Positions 35,872 through 44,359 of a stretch of 64,000 nt of DNA are shown in pieces. How positions within the stretch are numbered: position 1 is the stretch's first letter; each line of letters begins with the position of its first letter. The position numbers and the translations under genes were made by a program. Source of the DNA: Lacisediminihabitans profunda (GTDB taxonomy: Bacteria; Actinomycetota; Actinomycetes; Actinomycetales; Microbacteriaceae); contig NZ_VRMG01000006.1 in NCBI RefSeq assembly GCF_008040105.1, positions 62,001-126,000 on the forward strand. The letters run 5' to 3'. The notes beneath the pieces were generated by a model. The model saw only the letters and a list, made by a program, of their open reading frames with translations. It had not been told where the DNA came from and did no database searches.

Positions 35872-37610
35872 GAGACGCCGGATGTGATCGGCGCGAGCGA
35901 GAGTGCCCGCCACGCCTCACGTCGCGCGCGCTGGTCGACGGGGTCGGCCACGGGAGCCGCCGCCAGCAGGCGCCGGGTGTAGTCATCGGCCGGGGAGCGC
36001 AGCACGAGCGCCGCCGCCCCGCTCTCCACGATCCGTCCGCGATGCATCACCGCGACCTCGTCGACGAGTTCGTGCACCACGGCGAGGTCGTGGCTGATGA
36101 ACAGGCAGGCGAAACCGAGCCGGCCCTGCAGCTCCCGCAGCAGGTCGAGCACGAGGGCCTGTACCGACACGTCGAGCGCGCTCGTCGGCTCGTCGGCGAT
36201 GAGCAGCGCCGGCCCGAGCGCGATTGCCCTGGCGATCGCCACCCGTTGTCGCTGCCCGCCGGACAGTTCGTGCTGGTACCGGCCGGCGGTGTCCGCCGGC
36301 AACTGCACGGCGTCGAGCAGGTCGGCCACGCGGGTTCGCTGCCCGGCCCGGTCGAGGCTCGAGTGCAGCCGGAGAGGCTCGCCGATGCTCTGCTCGATCG
36401 TGAATCGCGGGTTGAGGGACGAGGCGGGGTCCTGGAAGACATACCCGATGCGTGCCCGGGCCGTCCGAAGCGCCCGGGCGGATGCCGCGCCGAGGTCGAT
36501 CCCGGCGACGTCGATGGACCCGGCCGCGAGGGGCACGAGCCCGGCGATGGCGCGACCCACGGTGGACTTTCCCGAACCCGATTCACCGACGAGGCCGAGG
36601 ATCCGCCCGGCCTGGATCTCGAGCGACACCCCGTCGACGGCCTTGGTGCCGGTGCGCCGCCAGCCACGCCGGTCGTAGACGACGTCCACGTTCGTGAGTG
36701 TGACGGCGGCGTGGCCGCTCGCCGCAGTCGCGAGCGCAGGAGGTTCGGCCGCGCGATCCTCGATGACGACGCGATCAGAGCCAGGACCGGCAGTGCCGAG
36801 GGAATCGAGTCGGGGCACGGCGGCGAGCAACGCCGCGGTGTACTCCTCGGTGGGTCGGGAGAAGAGGGTACCGACGTCCGCGCGCTCGACGACGGCGCCG
36901 GCGCGCATCACGACGACGTCATCCGCGAGGTCGGCGACGACGCCCATGTCGTGGGTGATCAGCAGCACCGCCAGGCCGGAGCGGTCCCGCAACTGCCGGA
37001 TCAGGTCCAGGATCCCGGCCTGAACCGTCACATCGAGGGCCGTGGTCGGCTCGTCGGCGATGAGCACTGCAGGGTCGCCAGAGATGGCCATGGCGATCAT
37101 CGCCCGCTGGAGTTGTCCACCGGAGAGCTCGTGCGGAAACGCCCGGAGCACCCGGCGCGCGTCGTCGATCCCGACCGACGCGAGCAGATCGACGAGCGCC
37201 GCATGGACGGAGGCTCGGCCGAGTCCCTTCGAGTGCGCCCGGAGCGCCTCGCCAATCTGGGCGCCGATGGACAGCACGGGGTTGAAGGCGCTCATCGGCT
37301 CCTGGAAGATCGTTCCGATGCGGCCTCCGCGGATCTCCCGCAGCCGGGCGGGGTCGGCGCCGATCAACTCCTCGTTGCCCAGACGGATGCTGCCCGTGAC
37401 GCGGGCGTTGCGGGGGAGCAGCCCGAGCGTCGACATGGCGGTGACGCTCTTGCCCGACCCGGATTCGCCGACCAGGGCCAGCACCCGACCGCGCCGCAAC
37501 TCGAAACTCACGCGATCGACCACGGGGCGGCCGGCCTCGGGGGCGCCGCCGGGGAACGAGATCGAGACCCCGTCCACCGACAGCACGACCGGTGCCGAAC
37601 GGTCGCTCAC
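35868..37610 (-). CDS. dual-domain peptide ABC transporter ATPase (DppD-DppF fusion)
   Basis: A 580-residue protein with two complete ABC ATPase domains that drive the peptide importer. Walker A sites are GESGSGKSVTAM in the first half and GESGSGKSTVGRA in the second; the signatures are ELSGGQLQRAMIA and ELSGGQRQRVAIA, with Walker B VLIADEPTTALD and LLIADEPTSALD. Both end with oligopeptide-type C-terminal extensions. The start GTG 37610 overlaps the stop of the lipoprotein gene by four bases; the longer reading upstream is rejected. Confidence 0.92.
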   Translation of the reverse strand: MSDRSAPVVLSVDGVSISFPGGAPEAGRPVVDRVSFELRRGRVLALVGESGSGKSVTAMSTLGLLPRNARVTGSIRLGNEELIGADPARLREIRGGRIGTIFQEPMSAFNPVLSIGAQIGEALRAHSKGLGRASVHAALVDLLASVGIDDARRVLRAFPHELSGGQLQRAMIAMAISGDPAVLIADEPTTALDVTVQAGILDLIRQLRDRSGLAVLLITHDMGVVADLADDVVVMRAGAVVERADVGTLFSRPTEEYTAALLAAVPRLDSLGTAGPGSDRVVIEDRAAEPPALATAASGHAAVTLTNVDVVYDRRGWRRTGTKAVDGVSLEIQAGRILGLVGESGSGKSTVGRAIAGLVPLAAGSIDVAGIDLGAASARALRTARARIGYVFQDPASSLNPRFTIEQSIGEPLRLHSSLDRAGQRTRVADLLDAVQLPADTAGRYQHELSGGQRQRVAIARAIALGPALLIADEPTSALDVSVQALVLDLLRELQGRLGFACLFISHDLAVVHELVDEVAVMHRGRIVESGAAALVLRSPADDYTRRLLAAAPVADPVDQRARREAWRALSLAPITSGVS

Positions 37611-39265
37611 TTCGCGAGCGAGAGGGTGAGGTAGTTCGGGTAGGCCGGGAACGACGCGACGAAGAAGTTCTTCACCTTCGATCCGCGAAGGAAGGACTGC
37701 TTCGCGTAGCTCAGCGGCACCACCGGGGCATCCTGCATGATCCTCTTGTCGGCCTTCGCCCACAGCGCCTGGGCGGCCTTCTGATCCACCTCGGCGGTCG
37801 CCATCGCGATGAGGGCGTCGACCTCAGGGTTGGAGTACCGGGCGACGTTGTTGCGACCGTCGCCGATCTCGCTCGACGCGAACAGGGGCTGGATGTTGCT
37901 GTTCGCGCTCGGGAAGTCGGGCTGCCAGCTGTACAGGGCGAGGTCGTAGTTCGCGTCGGTGGCCGTGGCGTCGGAGTAGAACGAGTTCTCGTCTTCGGGG
38001 GCGATGGTGACGGTGATTCCAGCCCGTTGGACCCCCTGCTGGATCGCCTGCGCCTTGGCGAGGGAGGTGGCGTCGTTCAACACGAGGAGCGTGAGCGACA
38101 GCCCGCTCGACTGGCCGGCCTTCGCCAGCAGCGACTTCGCCTTCTTGACGTCGCCGTCCGCGCCAGCCGGGTAGAGATCGTAGGCCTGGCGACCGGCGAT
38201 CCCGGGGGTGATCAGCGTCGTGGCGGTCTCTCCGGCCGCCGCGCCGCCCGAGGCGATGAGGTAGGCCTTCTTGTCGACGGCGTATTCGAGTGCCTTGCGC
38301 ACGTCGAGGTTCTTGAGGGCTCCGCGCTGCGTGTTCAGGGCGAGGTAGGAGAGCGGACCGGCCTGGGAGGTCGCGAGGCGCGCCTTCGCGGCCGGGTCGC
38401 GGTTCACCTGGGCCAGCTGGGCCGCACCGAGGAACGCCGCTCCGAAGGCGGCCTTGGTGTCGCCGGCGTCGGAGATGAGGCTCTGCGCGGCCGTGCTCGG
38501 ATCCTGGCTCATCCGGAAGACCACCGAGTCGGGCCCGGCGACCCGCACGGTGTCGGACTTCGCGCTCCAGTACGTGTTTCTGGTGAGCGTGAGCGCGGTT
38601 CCCTGCTTGTTCGACGCCACCTTGTACGGCCCGGAGGCGACCGGATCCTGGCCGTAGGTGGCCGGGTTGTCCTTGGCCTGAGGTACCGGGGAGAAGGCCG
38701 GCATCGAGGCGATCCACGGCCAGTCGCCGTAGGCGCCGGTGAGATGGAAGACTATCGACTTGGGGCTCGGGGTCTCGATGGACGCGAGTGCCGATCCCGA
38801 GTACGGTCCGTGATAGTCCGCTCCGCCGACCAGCAGAGACTTGTGATAGCTGAGTCCGCCGGACAACTCGTCGGAGAACGACCGCTCGACGCCGTACTTG
38901 ATGTCGGCCGAGGTGATGGCGGAGCCGTCGGCGAACTTCAACCCGTCCTTGAGGGTGAAGGTCCAGGTCTTTCCGCCGTCGCTCGGGGTTCCGGTGGTGG
39001 TCGCGAGGTCGGGCACGACGGTAGCCGGCCTGCCGGCGCGGATGTCCCAGGTGGTCAGGCGACGCTCGATCAGCCCCAGCGTGGTGATCGCGAGGTTCTG
39101 GCTCTTGGCCGGATCGAGGTCGATCTTGGTGCTCGGGGTCAGGATCGTGAGCGTGCCGCCCTTGTTCGTGACCGCCGTGCCCGCCGCGCCCGTGGTGGAC
39201 GAGCAGCCGGTGATGAGTAGGGTCGCGGCGATCGCGATTATGCCCGCGCGAGTGAGATTCTTCAT
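37607..39265 (-). CDS. peptide-binding lipoprotein of ABC importer (family 5)
   Basis: Captures peptides or similar ligands at the cell surface. The 552-residue protein starts at ATG 39265, giving a signal peptide with the lipobox LITGC and lipidation at C21. The family 5 binding-protein signature is present (YGVERSFSDELSGG, WTFTLKDGLKFADGSAIT). A longer in-frame reading from about 39400 is rejected because it would place 50 hydrophilic residues before the signal peptide. It leads the operon that continues with the fused ATPase and two permeases, so all parts of the importer are encoded together. Confidence 0.9.
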   Translation of the reverse strand: MKNLTRAGIIAIAATLLITGCSSTTGAAGTAVTNKGGTLTILTPSTKIDLDPAKSQNLAITTLGLIERRLTTWDIRAGRPATVVPDLATTTGTPSDGGKTWTFTLKDGLKFADGSAITSADIKYGVERSFSDELSGGLSYHKSLLVGGADYHGPYSGSALASIETPSPKSIVFHLTGAYGDWPWIASMPAFSPVPQAKDNPATYGQDPVASGPYKVASNKQGTALTLTRNTYWSAKSDTVRVAGPDSVVFRMSQDPSTAAQSLISDAGDTKAAFGAAFLGAAQLAQVNRDPAAKARLATSQAGPLSYLALNTQRGALKNLDVRKALEYAVDKKAYLIASGGAAAGETATTLITPGIAGRQAYDLYPAGADGDVKKAKSLLAKAGQSSGLSLTLLVLNDATSLAKAQAIQQGVQRAGITVTIAPEDENSFYSDATATDANYDLALYSWQPDFPSANSNIQPLFASSEIGDGRNNVARYSNPEVDALIAMATAEVDQKAAQALWAKADKRIMQDAPVVPLSYAKQSFLRGSKVKNFFVASFPAYPNYLTLSLAK

Positions 39266-39469
39266 TTCCTGACCTCTGTCTGTTGTTTCGTGCTGTTCGT
39301 TCTCATCGGCTGGCGCGGGCACGCCGCCCATGAGGAATCCACGGTCTGTCAGACCGGCGTCTGCGCCGACGTGATCCCCGAACCCGTGAGCCATGCTTGT
39401 CTCCCGGTGCGGGCGCGCCAAATCGTATGACGATTCGTGGCGGTCAGTCGGTCGGCTGCCGTCCCGACG

Positions 39470-40498
39470 TCAGTCGAGGTTCGGCCGCCAGCCGAGAGCC
39501 GGAGCCACGTGCCGGGCGATCGTCTCGAGGAGGTGGGCGTTGTAGTCGACTCCGAGCTGGTTCGGCACGGTGAGCAGCACGGTGTCTGCCTCCCGAACGG
39601 CCGCATCCCTGCTCAGTTCATCGGCGATCGCGTCCGGCTCGCCCACGTAGCTCTTGCCGAATCGGGCGACCCCGCCATCGAGGTAGCCGACCTGGTCGGT
39701 GTTCTCGGCGGACCGGCCTCCGAAATATCGACGGTCCAGGTCCGTCACGATCGGCAGGACGCTTCGGCTCACCGACACTCTGGGCTCACGCTGCCAGCCG
39801 GCTTCGGCCCAGGCCGCCCGGAAGATGGCGATCTGCTCGGCCTGCAGTTCGTCGAACGGCACGCCGGTGTCCTCGGTGAGAAGAGTCGAACTCATCAGAT
39901 TCATGCCCTGCTCCGCGGTCCATCTGGCGGTCTGGCGCGTGCCGGATCCCCACCAGATGCGGTCCGCCAGGCCGGGGGACTGAGGCTGGATCGCGAGCGC
40001 CCCCGAGGTGCCGGTGACCTGCGGGTTGGCCATCGCGACGCCGGCGCCGTCGATTGCCGCGCGAAACAGCGCGGTGTGTGTGCGCGCGTCGTCGGAATCC
40101 GTTCTGCCGTCGGCTGGCACGTAACCGAAGGCCTCCGAGCCGCGCAGGGCCGTCTCGGGTGACCCGCGGCTGACTCCGAGCTGCAGTCGCCCGCCGCTCA
40201 GGAGGTCGGTGACTGCCGCCTCTTCTGCCATGTAGAGGGGGTTCTCGTAGCGCATGTCGATGACGCCGGTGCCTACCTCGATGCGGCTCGTGCGCGCCGC
40301 CATGGCGGCGAGCAGGGGGAAGGGGGAGGCGAGCTGGGGGGCGAAGTGGTGCACGCGCACGTAGGCCCCGTCGATTCCGATCTCCTCGGCGGCTACGGCC
40401 AGCTCCACGGTCTGCAGCAGGGCGTCCCGCGCCGTTCTGGTCTCGGATCCCGGCACGGGTTGCCAGTGGCCGAAGGACAGGAATCCGATACGTTTCAC
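39470..40498 (-). CDS. LLM-class flavin-dependent oxidoreductase
   Basis: A 342-residue luciferase-like monooxygenase fold protein that uses FMN or F420. The N-terminus (KRIGFLSFGHWQPV), the barrel strands (IGIDGAYVRVHHFAPQLASP), TGVIDMRYENPLYMAEEAAV and GRLQLGVSRGSPETAL are typical of the LLM group. The start GTG 40498 has no clear ribosome-binding site, so it may be read from a leaderless transcript. It is divergent from a DUF385-type nitroreductase with only 78 bases between, which hints at a shared role, possibly with F420. The substrate is unknown. Confidence 0.85.
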   Translation of the reverse strand: MKRIGFLSFGHWQPVPGSETRTARDALLQTVELAVAAEEIGIDGAYVRVHHFAPQLASPFPLLAAMAARTSRIEVGTGVIDMRYENPLYMAEEAAVTDLLSGGRLQLGVSRGSPETALRGSEAFGYVPADGRTDSDDARTHTALFRAAIDGAGVAMANPQVTGTSGALAIQPQSPGLADRIWWGSGTRQTARWTAEQGMNLMSSTLLTEDTGVPFDELQAEQIAIFRAAWAEAGWQREPRVSVSRSVLPIVTDLDRRYFGGRSAENTDQVGYLDGGVARFGKSYVGEPDAIADELSRDAAVREADTVLLTVPNQLGVDYNAHLLETIARHVAPALGWRPNLD

Positions 40499-40576
40499 GG
40501 GGACAACAGCGCTCGCGCCGCCGTGAGTATTCCCGCTGATGCAGCGCGAACGAGATTTTTCGAACAGAATGCAGCA

Positions 40577-41089
40577 ATGGCATCCCTGGTGCGCGGCGTT
40601 CGAGTGGCCGTGGCGGCGTTCACCCGCACGGCACTCTTCCGTCGGTTCGGCCCGGTTGTCATGCCTCCCCTCGAGCGGGCGATGACCGTTCTGACCCGCG
40701 GCACGGTGCCGCTGAGCGGGCTGCTCGTGCCGTCCCTCGTGCTGCGCACGACGGGGGCCAAGTCGGGACTCGAGCACGAGACGACCCTCATGTACTGCCC
40801 GGAGGGGCGGGGTCGGATGCTCGTGGTCGGCAGCAACTTCGCCCGCGAAGACCACCCGGCGTGGACCGCGAACCTGCTCGCCGAACCCCGGGCGACGGCG
40901 ATCGTGCGGGGCAGGAGCATCCCGGTGCTGGCGACCATCGTGGGCGATGAGGAGCGTGAACGGGTCTGGAGGCTGATCGAGGCCCAATGGCCGAACTATC
41001 GCGAGTATGAGCGTCAGTCCGGCCGCACCCTGCGCATCTTCCGGCTCGAGCCGGTGGCGTCCGGCGCTCCGACGCCGCGGGAGGCGTGA
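40577..41089 (+). CDS. nitroreductase/quinone reductase family (DUF385, F420-type)
   Basis: A 170-residue split-barrel protein of the deazaflavin-dependent nitroreductase family (DUF385), which in mycobacteria reduces quinones and nitro compounds with F420H2. The landmarks are LRTTGAKSGLEHETTLMYCPEG and VVGSNFAREDHPAWTANLLAEP, which form the deazaflavin-binding strand and loop. ATG 40577 is taken as start; the ribosome site is weak and a GTG further upstream is possible. It is divergent from the LLM oxidoreductase. Confidence 0.8.
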   Translation: MASLVRGVRVAVAAFTRTALFRRFGPVVMPPLERAMTVLTRGTVPLSGLLVPSLVLRTTGAKSGLEHETTLMYCPEGRGRMLVVGSNFAREDHPAWTANLLAEPRATAIVRGRSIPVLATIVGDEERERVWRLIEAQWPNYREYERQSGRTLRIFRLEPVASGAPTPREA

Positions 41090-41161
41090 GCCGGTCGACT
41101 CGTGTCGGGCTCTGGGTAGAAGGACCCTACCCGCCGATTGTGGCGCGCGTACGGTCGAACC

Positions 41162-41686
41162 ATGACCACCACCGCCGCGCTTCTCATCGACGCCTTCGAC
41201 CGAGTCAGGGACTCCGTGCACCACGCCGCCAAGGGGCTGAGCCCCGAACAACTCTCGGCACGCGTCGATGACGGCGCCAACTCCATCGGCTGGCTTCTGT
41301 GGCATCTCAGTCGCGTGCAGGACGATCACGTCGCGGCGGTCGCCGGCACCGAACAGGCCTGGACCGCCGATGGCTGGGCCGAGCGGTTCGCGCTCCCGTT
41401 CGAGTTGAGGTCGACCGGCTACGGGCACACCTCGTCCGACGTCGCGAGGGTGTGCGACATCAGCCGGGACAGGTTCATCGGGTACCACGACGACGTGCAC
41501 GACCGCACAGTCCGCTATCTCACGACCCTCTCGGACACCGACCTCGACCGAATCGTCGACCAGCACTGGGTCCCCCCGGTGACGCTCGCGACGCGTCTCG
41601 TCAGCGTGATCAGTGATGACCTCCAGCACGTGGGCCAGGCGGCCTTCGTGCGCGGCGTGCTGGAGAGGCGCGCCCTGCGCGACTAG
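41162..41686 (+). CDS. DinB/DUF664 family protein
   Basis: A 174-residue four-helix bundle of the DinB superfamily, whose members use a metal and often mycothiol or bacillithiol as thiol partner. LLWHLSRVQDDHVAAV provides two histidines and DDLQHVGQAAF the third of the usual triad. The start is ATG 41162. It follows the DUF385 gene after 72 bases. The substrate is unknown; detoxification by thiol transfer is one possibility. Confidence 0.8.
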   Translation: MTTTAALLIDAFDRVRDSVHHAAKGLSPEQLSARVDDGANSIGWLLWHLSRVQDDHVAAVAGTEQAWTADGWAERFALPFELRSTGYGHTSSDVARVCDISRDRFIGYHDDVHDRTVRYLTTLSDTDLDRIVDQHWVPPVTLATRLVSVISDDLQHVGQAAFVRGVLERRALRD

Positions 41687-41822
41687 GTGTACTGCCCAGG
41701 GACGTTCGTTGACCAGCTGATGGGTGGGCGCGCTCCGATCGCGGTGTGAGGCCAGGCCAGGAGGGCGTTTCCGGCCCGCCTGTCCCCGCCAGTGTGCGGC
41801 ACTCCCTTGCCCCTGGCACGCG

Positions 41823-41872
41823 TTGTGCAGGACGGTGCCACCGTCCACGGGTGTCCGCCCTGCAGACTCCAG
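41823..41872 (+). repeat. 50-bp hairpin repeat, copy 1
   Basis: It starts TTGTGCAGGACGG and ends CAGACTCCAG. Inside, GGACGG-TGCCA-CCGTCC forms a stem loop. It is identical to copy 2 at 42 of 50 positions, and the stem is kept while the loop differs. Confidence 0.75.
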
Positions 41873-41886
41873 TTGTGCAGGACGGG

Positions 41887-41936
41887 TGGTGCAGGACGGC
41901 TCCGCCGTCCACGGGTGCCCACCCCACAGACTCCAG
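41887..41936 (+). repeat. 50-bp hairpin repeat, copy 2
   Basis: Same layout as copy 1. The hairpin here reads GGACGGC-TCC-GCCGTCC, one pair longer, with a different loop. An additional TTGTGCAGGACGGG unit (41873-41886) separates the two copies. Confidence 0.75.
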
Positions 41937-42113
41937 TTGTGCAGGACGGCTTGTGCAGGACGGCAGGACGGGTTGTGCAGGACGCCTCGGGCGGATGGCG
42001 AGGACGATCGGTGCAGAATCCACGGGAGCGTCCTGCAGACCGGGACCGTTCGGGTCGCAGCACCCCTGCAGTGTCCTGCACAAGCTGTCCTGCACAACCA
42101 GAGTCTGCGGGGT
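41921..42113. repeat. inverted repeat, 41-bp arms (41921-41961 and 42073-42113)
   Basis: The left arm, containing ACAGACTCCAG and two TTGTGCAGGAC units, is repeated in reverse complement at 42073-42113 with 37 of 41 positions identical. The arms enclose 111 bases and overlap the second 50-bp repeat. As RNA this would fold into a long hairpin. Confidence 0.75.
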
Positions 42114-42130
42114 AGGCACCGACACCACCG

Positions 42131-42187
42131 GGGCCCGTCCTGCAGAACAGGGTCCGTTCTGCAGAACAGGGCCCGTCCTGCAGAACA
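42131..42187 (+). repeat. three tandem 19-bp repeats
   Basis: GGGCCCGTCCTGCAGAACA at 42131-42149, a copy with two changes (GGGTCCGTTCTGCAGAACA) at 42150-42168, and an exact copy at 42169-42187, followed by a partial GGGCCCG. The unit contains TCCTGCAG, the same core as the surrounding family. Confidence 0.8.
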
Positions 42188-42455
42188 GGGCCCGACCGTC
42201 GCGGGCGGCCCCGCCAGAGGGCCGCCGACGGCCACACGCGAACGTCCTTAACGGTGTTTCGGAGTCAAAGCAGCATCAGCGTGGGACACGAGGACCTCGC
42301 TCACGTTCACCGACTGAAGCGAGTCGTCACACCCAATCAACCATCCTGCCAGAGCAGCACAACTAGCACGGACGGCCTGTCGGGACCAAGGTCCCGCGCG
42401 GATGCACGCCGCGGCAATACGGTTCGAATCAAATGGTTCGCATCCGGAGGTCCGC

Positions 42456-42620
42456 ATGAACAGTCTGCTCGCACTAGCCGCTGGTGAAAGCCCGGCAATC
42501 TATCTGGGCTGGGGTGATTTCGTCATCCAGCTCGGCAATTTCGTCGTCATCATCGTCATGCTCGTGCTGTTCGCCCTCGCCCTGGTCTTGCCGTTCCCCG
42601 CAGCCAAGAGGCGCAAGTGA
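42456..42620 (+). CDS. small single-helix membrane protein of the cytochrome b module
   Basis: A 54-residue protein with one long hydrophobic helix (FVVIIVMLVLFALALVLPFP) and a basic tail PAAKRRK that would stay inside the cell. The start ATG 42456 follows GGAGG by six bases, and the stop overlaps the next gene (GTGA), so it is co-translated with the cytochrome b subunit. Its size and position recall small accessory subunits of cytochrome bc and b6f complexes. No homologue can be named from the sequence. Confidence 0.75.
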   Translation: MNSLLALAAGESPAIYLGWGDFVIQLGNFVVIIVMLVLFALALVLPFPAAKRRK

Positions 42621-43354
42621 GCGCGCCGACCGGATCGACCGGTCAGCACGCCGAGCCCGAAGAGGAGTTCTACACCTGGACGGGGAAGACGCGTCGCTGG
42701 GTGCTGAAGAAACTGCCCCCAGACAAGCTCCTGCCCCAGGACCAGCCGAGCTACGTCGCTTCGTGGATCTATGTGTTCGGGATGGGGGCAATCGCCTCGC
42801 TCGTGATCATCATCGTCTCCGGGCTGATCCTGAGCCTCAACGGGCCGCTGTGGTGGCACGTCTCCGGATTCGGCCACTTTATCAACAGCACCCACCTGTG
42901 GAGCGTCGAGTTCTTCTTCCTCTTCATGGTCGTGCACCTCTGGGGCAAGTACTGGATGGCGGCGTGGCGCGGTGGACGCGTTCTCACCTGGATCACCGGG
43001 GTCGTCTCGTTCGCGGTGTCGATCGTCGCCGCCTTCACCGGCTACCTTCTGCAGACCAACTTCGACTCGCAGTGGATCGCGTTCGAAGGCAAGGATGCAC
43101 TCAACGCCGTGGGCATCGGCGCCTGGTTCAACGTGGCCAACCTCGGCCAGATCTTCATGTGGCACATCGTGCTGCTGCCACTCGCCGTCGCCGCGATCGT
43201 GGCGTTCCACGTGATCCTCGTGCGCGTGCACGGGGTGGTGCCTCCGCTCGACGCGGCGGACACGGACGCGCAGCTTCAGCCTGCGCCGCAGCCGGTGCCG
43301 CAGGCGCAGACTCTTCAACAGCCGACCGAGGAACCGACGGAGGTCGCGCGATGA
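42617..43354 (+). CDS. cytochrome b N-terminal domain protein (b6-type)
   Basis: A 245-residue diheme membrane subunit. Four transmembrane helices carry two histidine pairs: H93 and H107, and H183 and H198. The second pair is 15 residues apart, as in cytochrome b6. Other family residues are present (GRVLTWITGVVSF, AFTGYLLQTNFDSQW). The C-terminal 40 residues are a Pro/Gln-rich tail. The protein ends after helix D, so the rest of cytochrome b would be a separate subunit, here encoded by the next gene. GTG 42617 overlaps the preceding stop. No Rieske protein or cytochrome c gene is adjacent, so the electron donor and acceptor are unknown. Confidence 0.85.
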   Translation: MSAPTGSTGQHAEPEEEFYTWTGKTRRWVLKKLPPDKLLPQDQPSYVASWIYVFGMGAIASLVIIIVSGLILSLNGPLWWHVSGFGHFINSTHLWSVEFFFLFMVVHLWGKYWMAAWRGGRVLTWITGVVSFAVSIVAAFTGYLLQTNFDSQWIAFEGKDALNAVGIGAWFNVANLGQIFMWHIVLLPLAVAAIVAFHVILVRVHGVVPPLDAADTDAQLQPAPQPVPQAQTLQQPTEEPTEVAR

Positions 43355-44304
43355 GCAAGCCCCTCAGCCCCATGTCCTGGCGTAAGGGCACTGGCATCGC
43401 CGGCCGCCCGTGGAAGGGCCAGGTGCGCGAATACGACCTGTTCAAGGAGCTCACGATCGGAGTGATCGTCGTGACCGTGCTCGTGGTGGGCGTCTCCCTC
43501 ATCCTGAGTTCGCCGGACGACCCGAGCATCACCCTCAAGACGTGGGCCAACGCGAAGCCGGCAGACTTCGTGGCGACCGCGACGGCCGAGCTCGGCGGAA
43601 CCAGCGAGACGGCGGGATACGGACCGCCGTACAACTCGACTCCCGACGCCACCCAGACCCTGGGCCCGATCGACCTGCAGAGCTTCTCCGGAGTGCGCAT
43701 CCCGATCGACACGGCCAAGGATCTGGTGATCCACCCGCTGTCGACCCTTCCGAACCCGCCCAAGGAGATCGCCACCTGGACCACCGCGAGCGACAAGCAG
43801 CGCACCGACTGGACGGCGGCCTACTCGAAGGCCCTCGACAAGGCGCCGGACAATGACCCGGCGAAGGTCGCCGACGGATCGTACGGTCCGGTTCCGGCGT
43901 TGACCGGCAGCCTCCTCGCGATGGCCCAGGAGGGTTCCCTCGACGGTGTGCTGCAGTCCCGGGGATCCTTCTACAACACCGACTACACCCCGACCATCCT
44001 GTTCCTGGGTGACGGAACCTACTTCCCGGACCTGGCCACTTCCCAGCATCTCACCGGGGACCAGTGGGGAATGATGAACGAGACCGGCAACTACCCCGGG
44101 CAGTCCTGGCTGTGGCTCTTCTCGTTCTTCTACCAGATCGAGCCGGTGAAGTCGGCGGCGAACGCCGACATCCTCGTGGTGGTGATCATGGGGGTGCTCA
44201 CCCTGCTGCTGGCGATCGTGCCGTTCATTCCGGGCCTGCGCACCATCCCCCGGTGGATTCCGCTCCACCGGCTGGTCTGGAAGGACTACTACAAGAAGCG
44301 CTGA
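43351..44304 (+). CDS. cytochrome b C-terminal/subunit IV-like membrane protein
   Basis: A 317-residue protein starting ATG 43351 over the stop of the cytochrome b gene. A helix at about 30-50 (ELTIGVIVVTVLVVGVSLIL) followed by SSPDDPSITLKTWANAKPADF resembles the start of subunit IV. A large extracytoplasmic domain of about 190 residues follows (TPTILFLGDGTYFPDLATS), then a hydrophobic pair at about 255-295 and a basic C-terminus. The extracytoplasmic domain is not familiar and is an unusual insertion compared with normal subunit IV. It may dock a donor protein. The assignment to the complex rests on operon structure. Confidence 0.65.
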   Translation: MSKPLSPMSWRKGTGIAGRPWKGQVREYDLFKELTIGVIVVTVLVVGVSLILSSPDDPSITLKTWANAKPADFVATATAELGGTSETAGYGPPYNSTPDATQTLGPIDLQSFSGVRIPIDTAKDLVIHPLSTLPNPPKEIATWTTASDKQRTDWTAAYSKALDKAPDNDPAKVADGSYGPVPALTGSLLAMAQEGSLDGVLQSRGSFYNTDYTPTILFLGDGTYFPDLATSQHLTGDQWGMMNETGNYPGQSWLWLFSFFYQIEPVKSAANADILVVVIMGVLTLLLAIVPFIPGLRTIPRWIPLHRLVWKDYYKKR

Positions 44305-44319
44305 CCGCCTCCGCACGAC

Positions 44320-44359
44320 CGAACGACCGCGACGCCCACGTCGCGGTCGTTCGCGTTTT
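44320..44359 (+). terminator. intrinsic terminator after the cytochrome b module
   Basis: CGAACGACCGCGA is exactly mirrored by TCGCGGTCGTTCG around an 8-base loop, and the stem is followed by CGTTTT. It starts 16 bases after the stop. The remaining 190 bases to the next gene form its leader and contain a CTCCCG/CGGGAG hairpin near 44433-44458. Confidence 0.85.

Larger units (their letters stand above)
41687..42455. repeat. non-coding repeat region with TGTGCAGGAC family units
   Basis: About 770 bases without a supportable gene between the DinB gene and the cytochrome b module. The core is 41820-42195. The motif TGTGCAGGAC, or its reverse complement GTCCTGCACA, and close variants recur many times. 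On the left they point in one direction and include two 50-base direct repeats. On the right they point the other way, and the region ends in three tandem 19-mers. Open frames that cross the region have Cys/Arg/Thr-rich low-complexity translations and shift between frames, so they are not genes. The sub-elements are listed separately. What the region does is unknown; a structured RNA, a recombination product or a REP-like element are all possible. Confidence 0.7.

Noticed and set aside
39266-39407. Upstream in-frame extension of the peptide-binding lipoprotein
   Set aside because: It would put about 50 hydrophilic residues in front of a clear signal peptide and lipobox.
41820-42195. Possible CRISPR array in the repeat region
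   Set aside because: The 19-mers at 42131-42187 are head to tail with no spacers, the 50-base copies are not regularly spaced, and no cas genes are in the window.
41610-42235. Open reading frames on both strands through the repeat region
   Set aside because: Translations are Cys/Arg/Thr/Gln-rich low complexity, change frame at repeat boundaries and lack ribosome-binding sites; the frames follow from the repeats.
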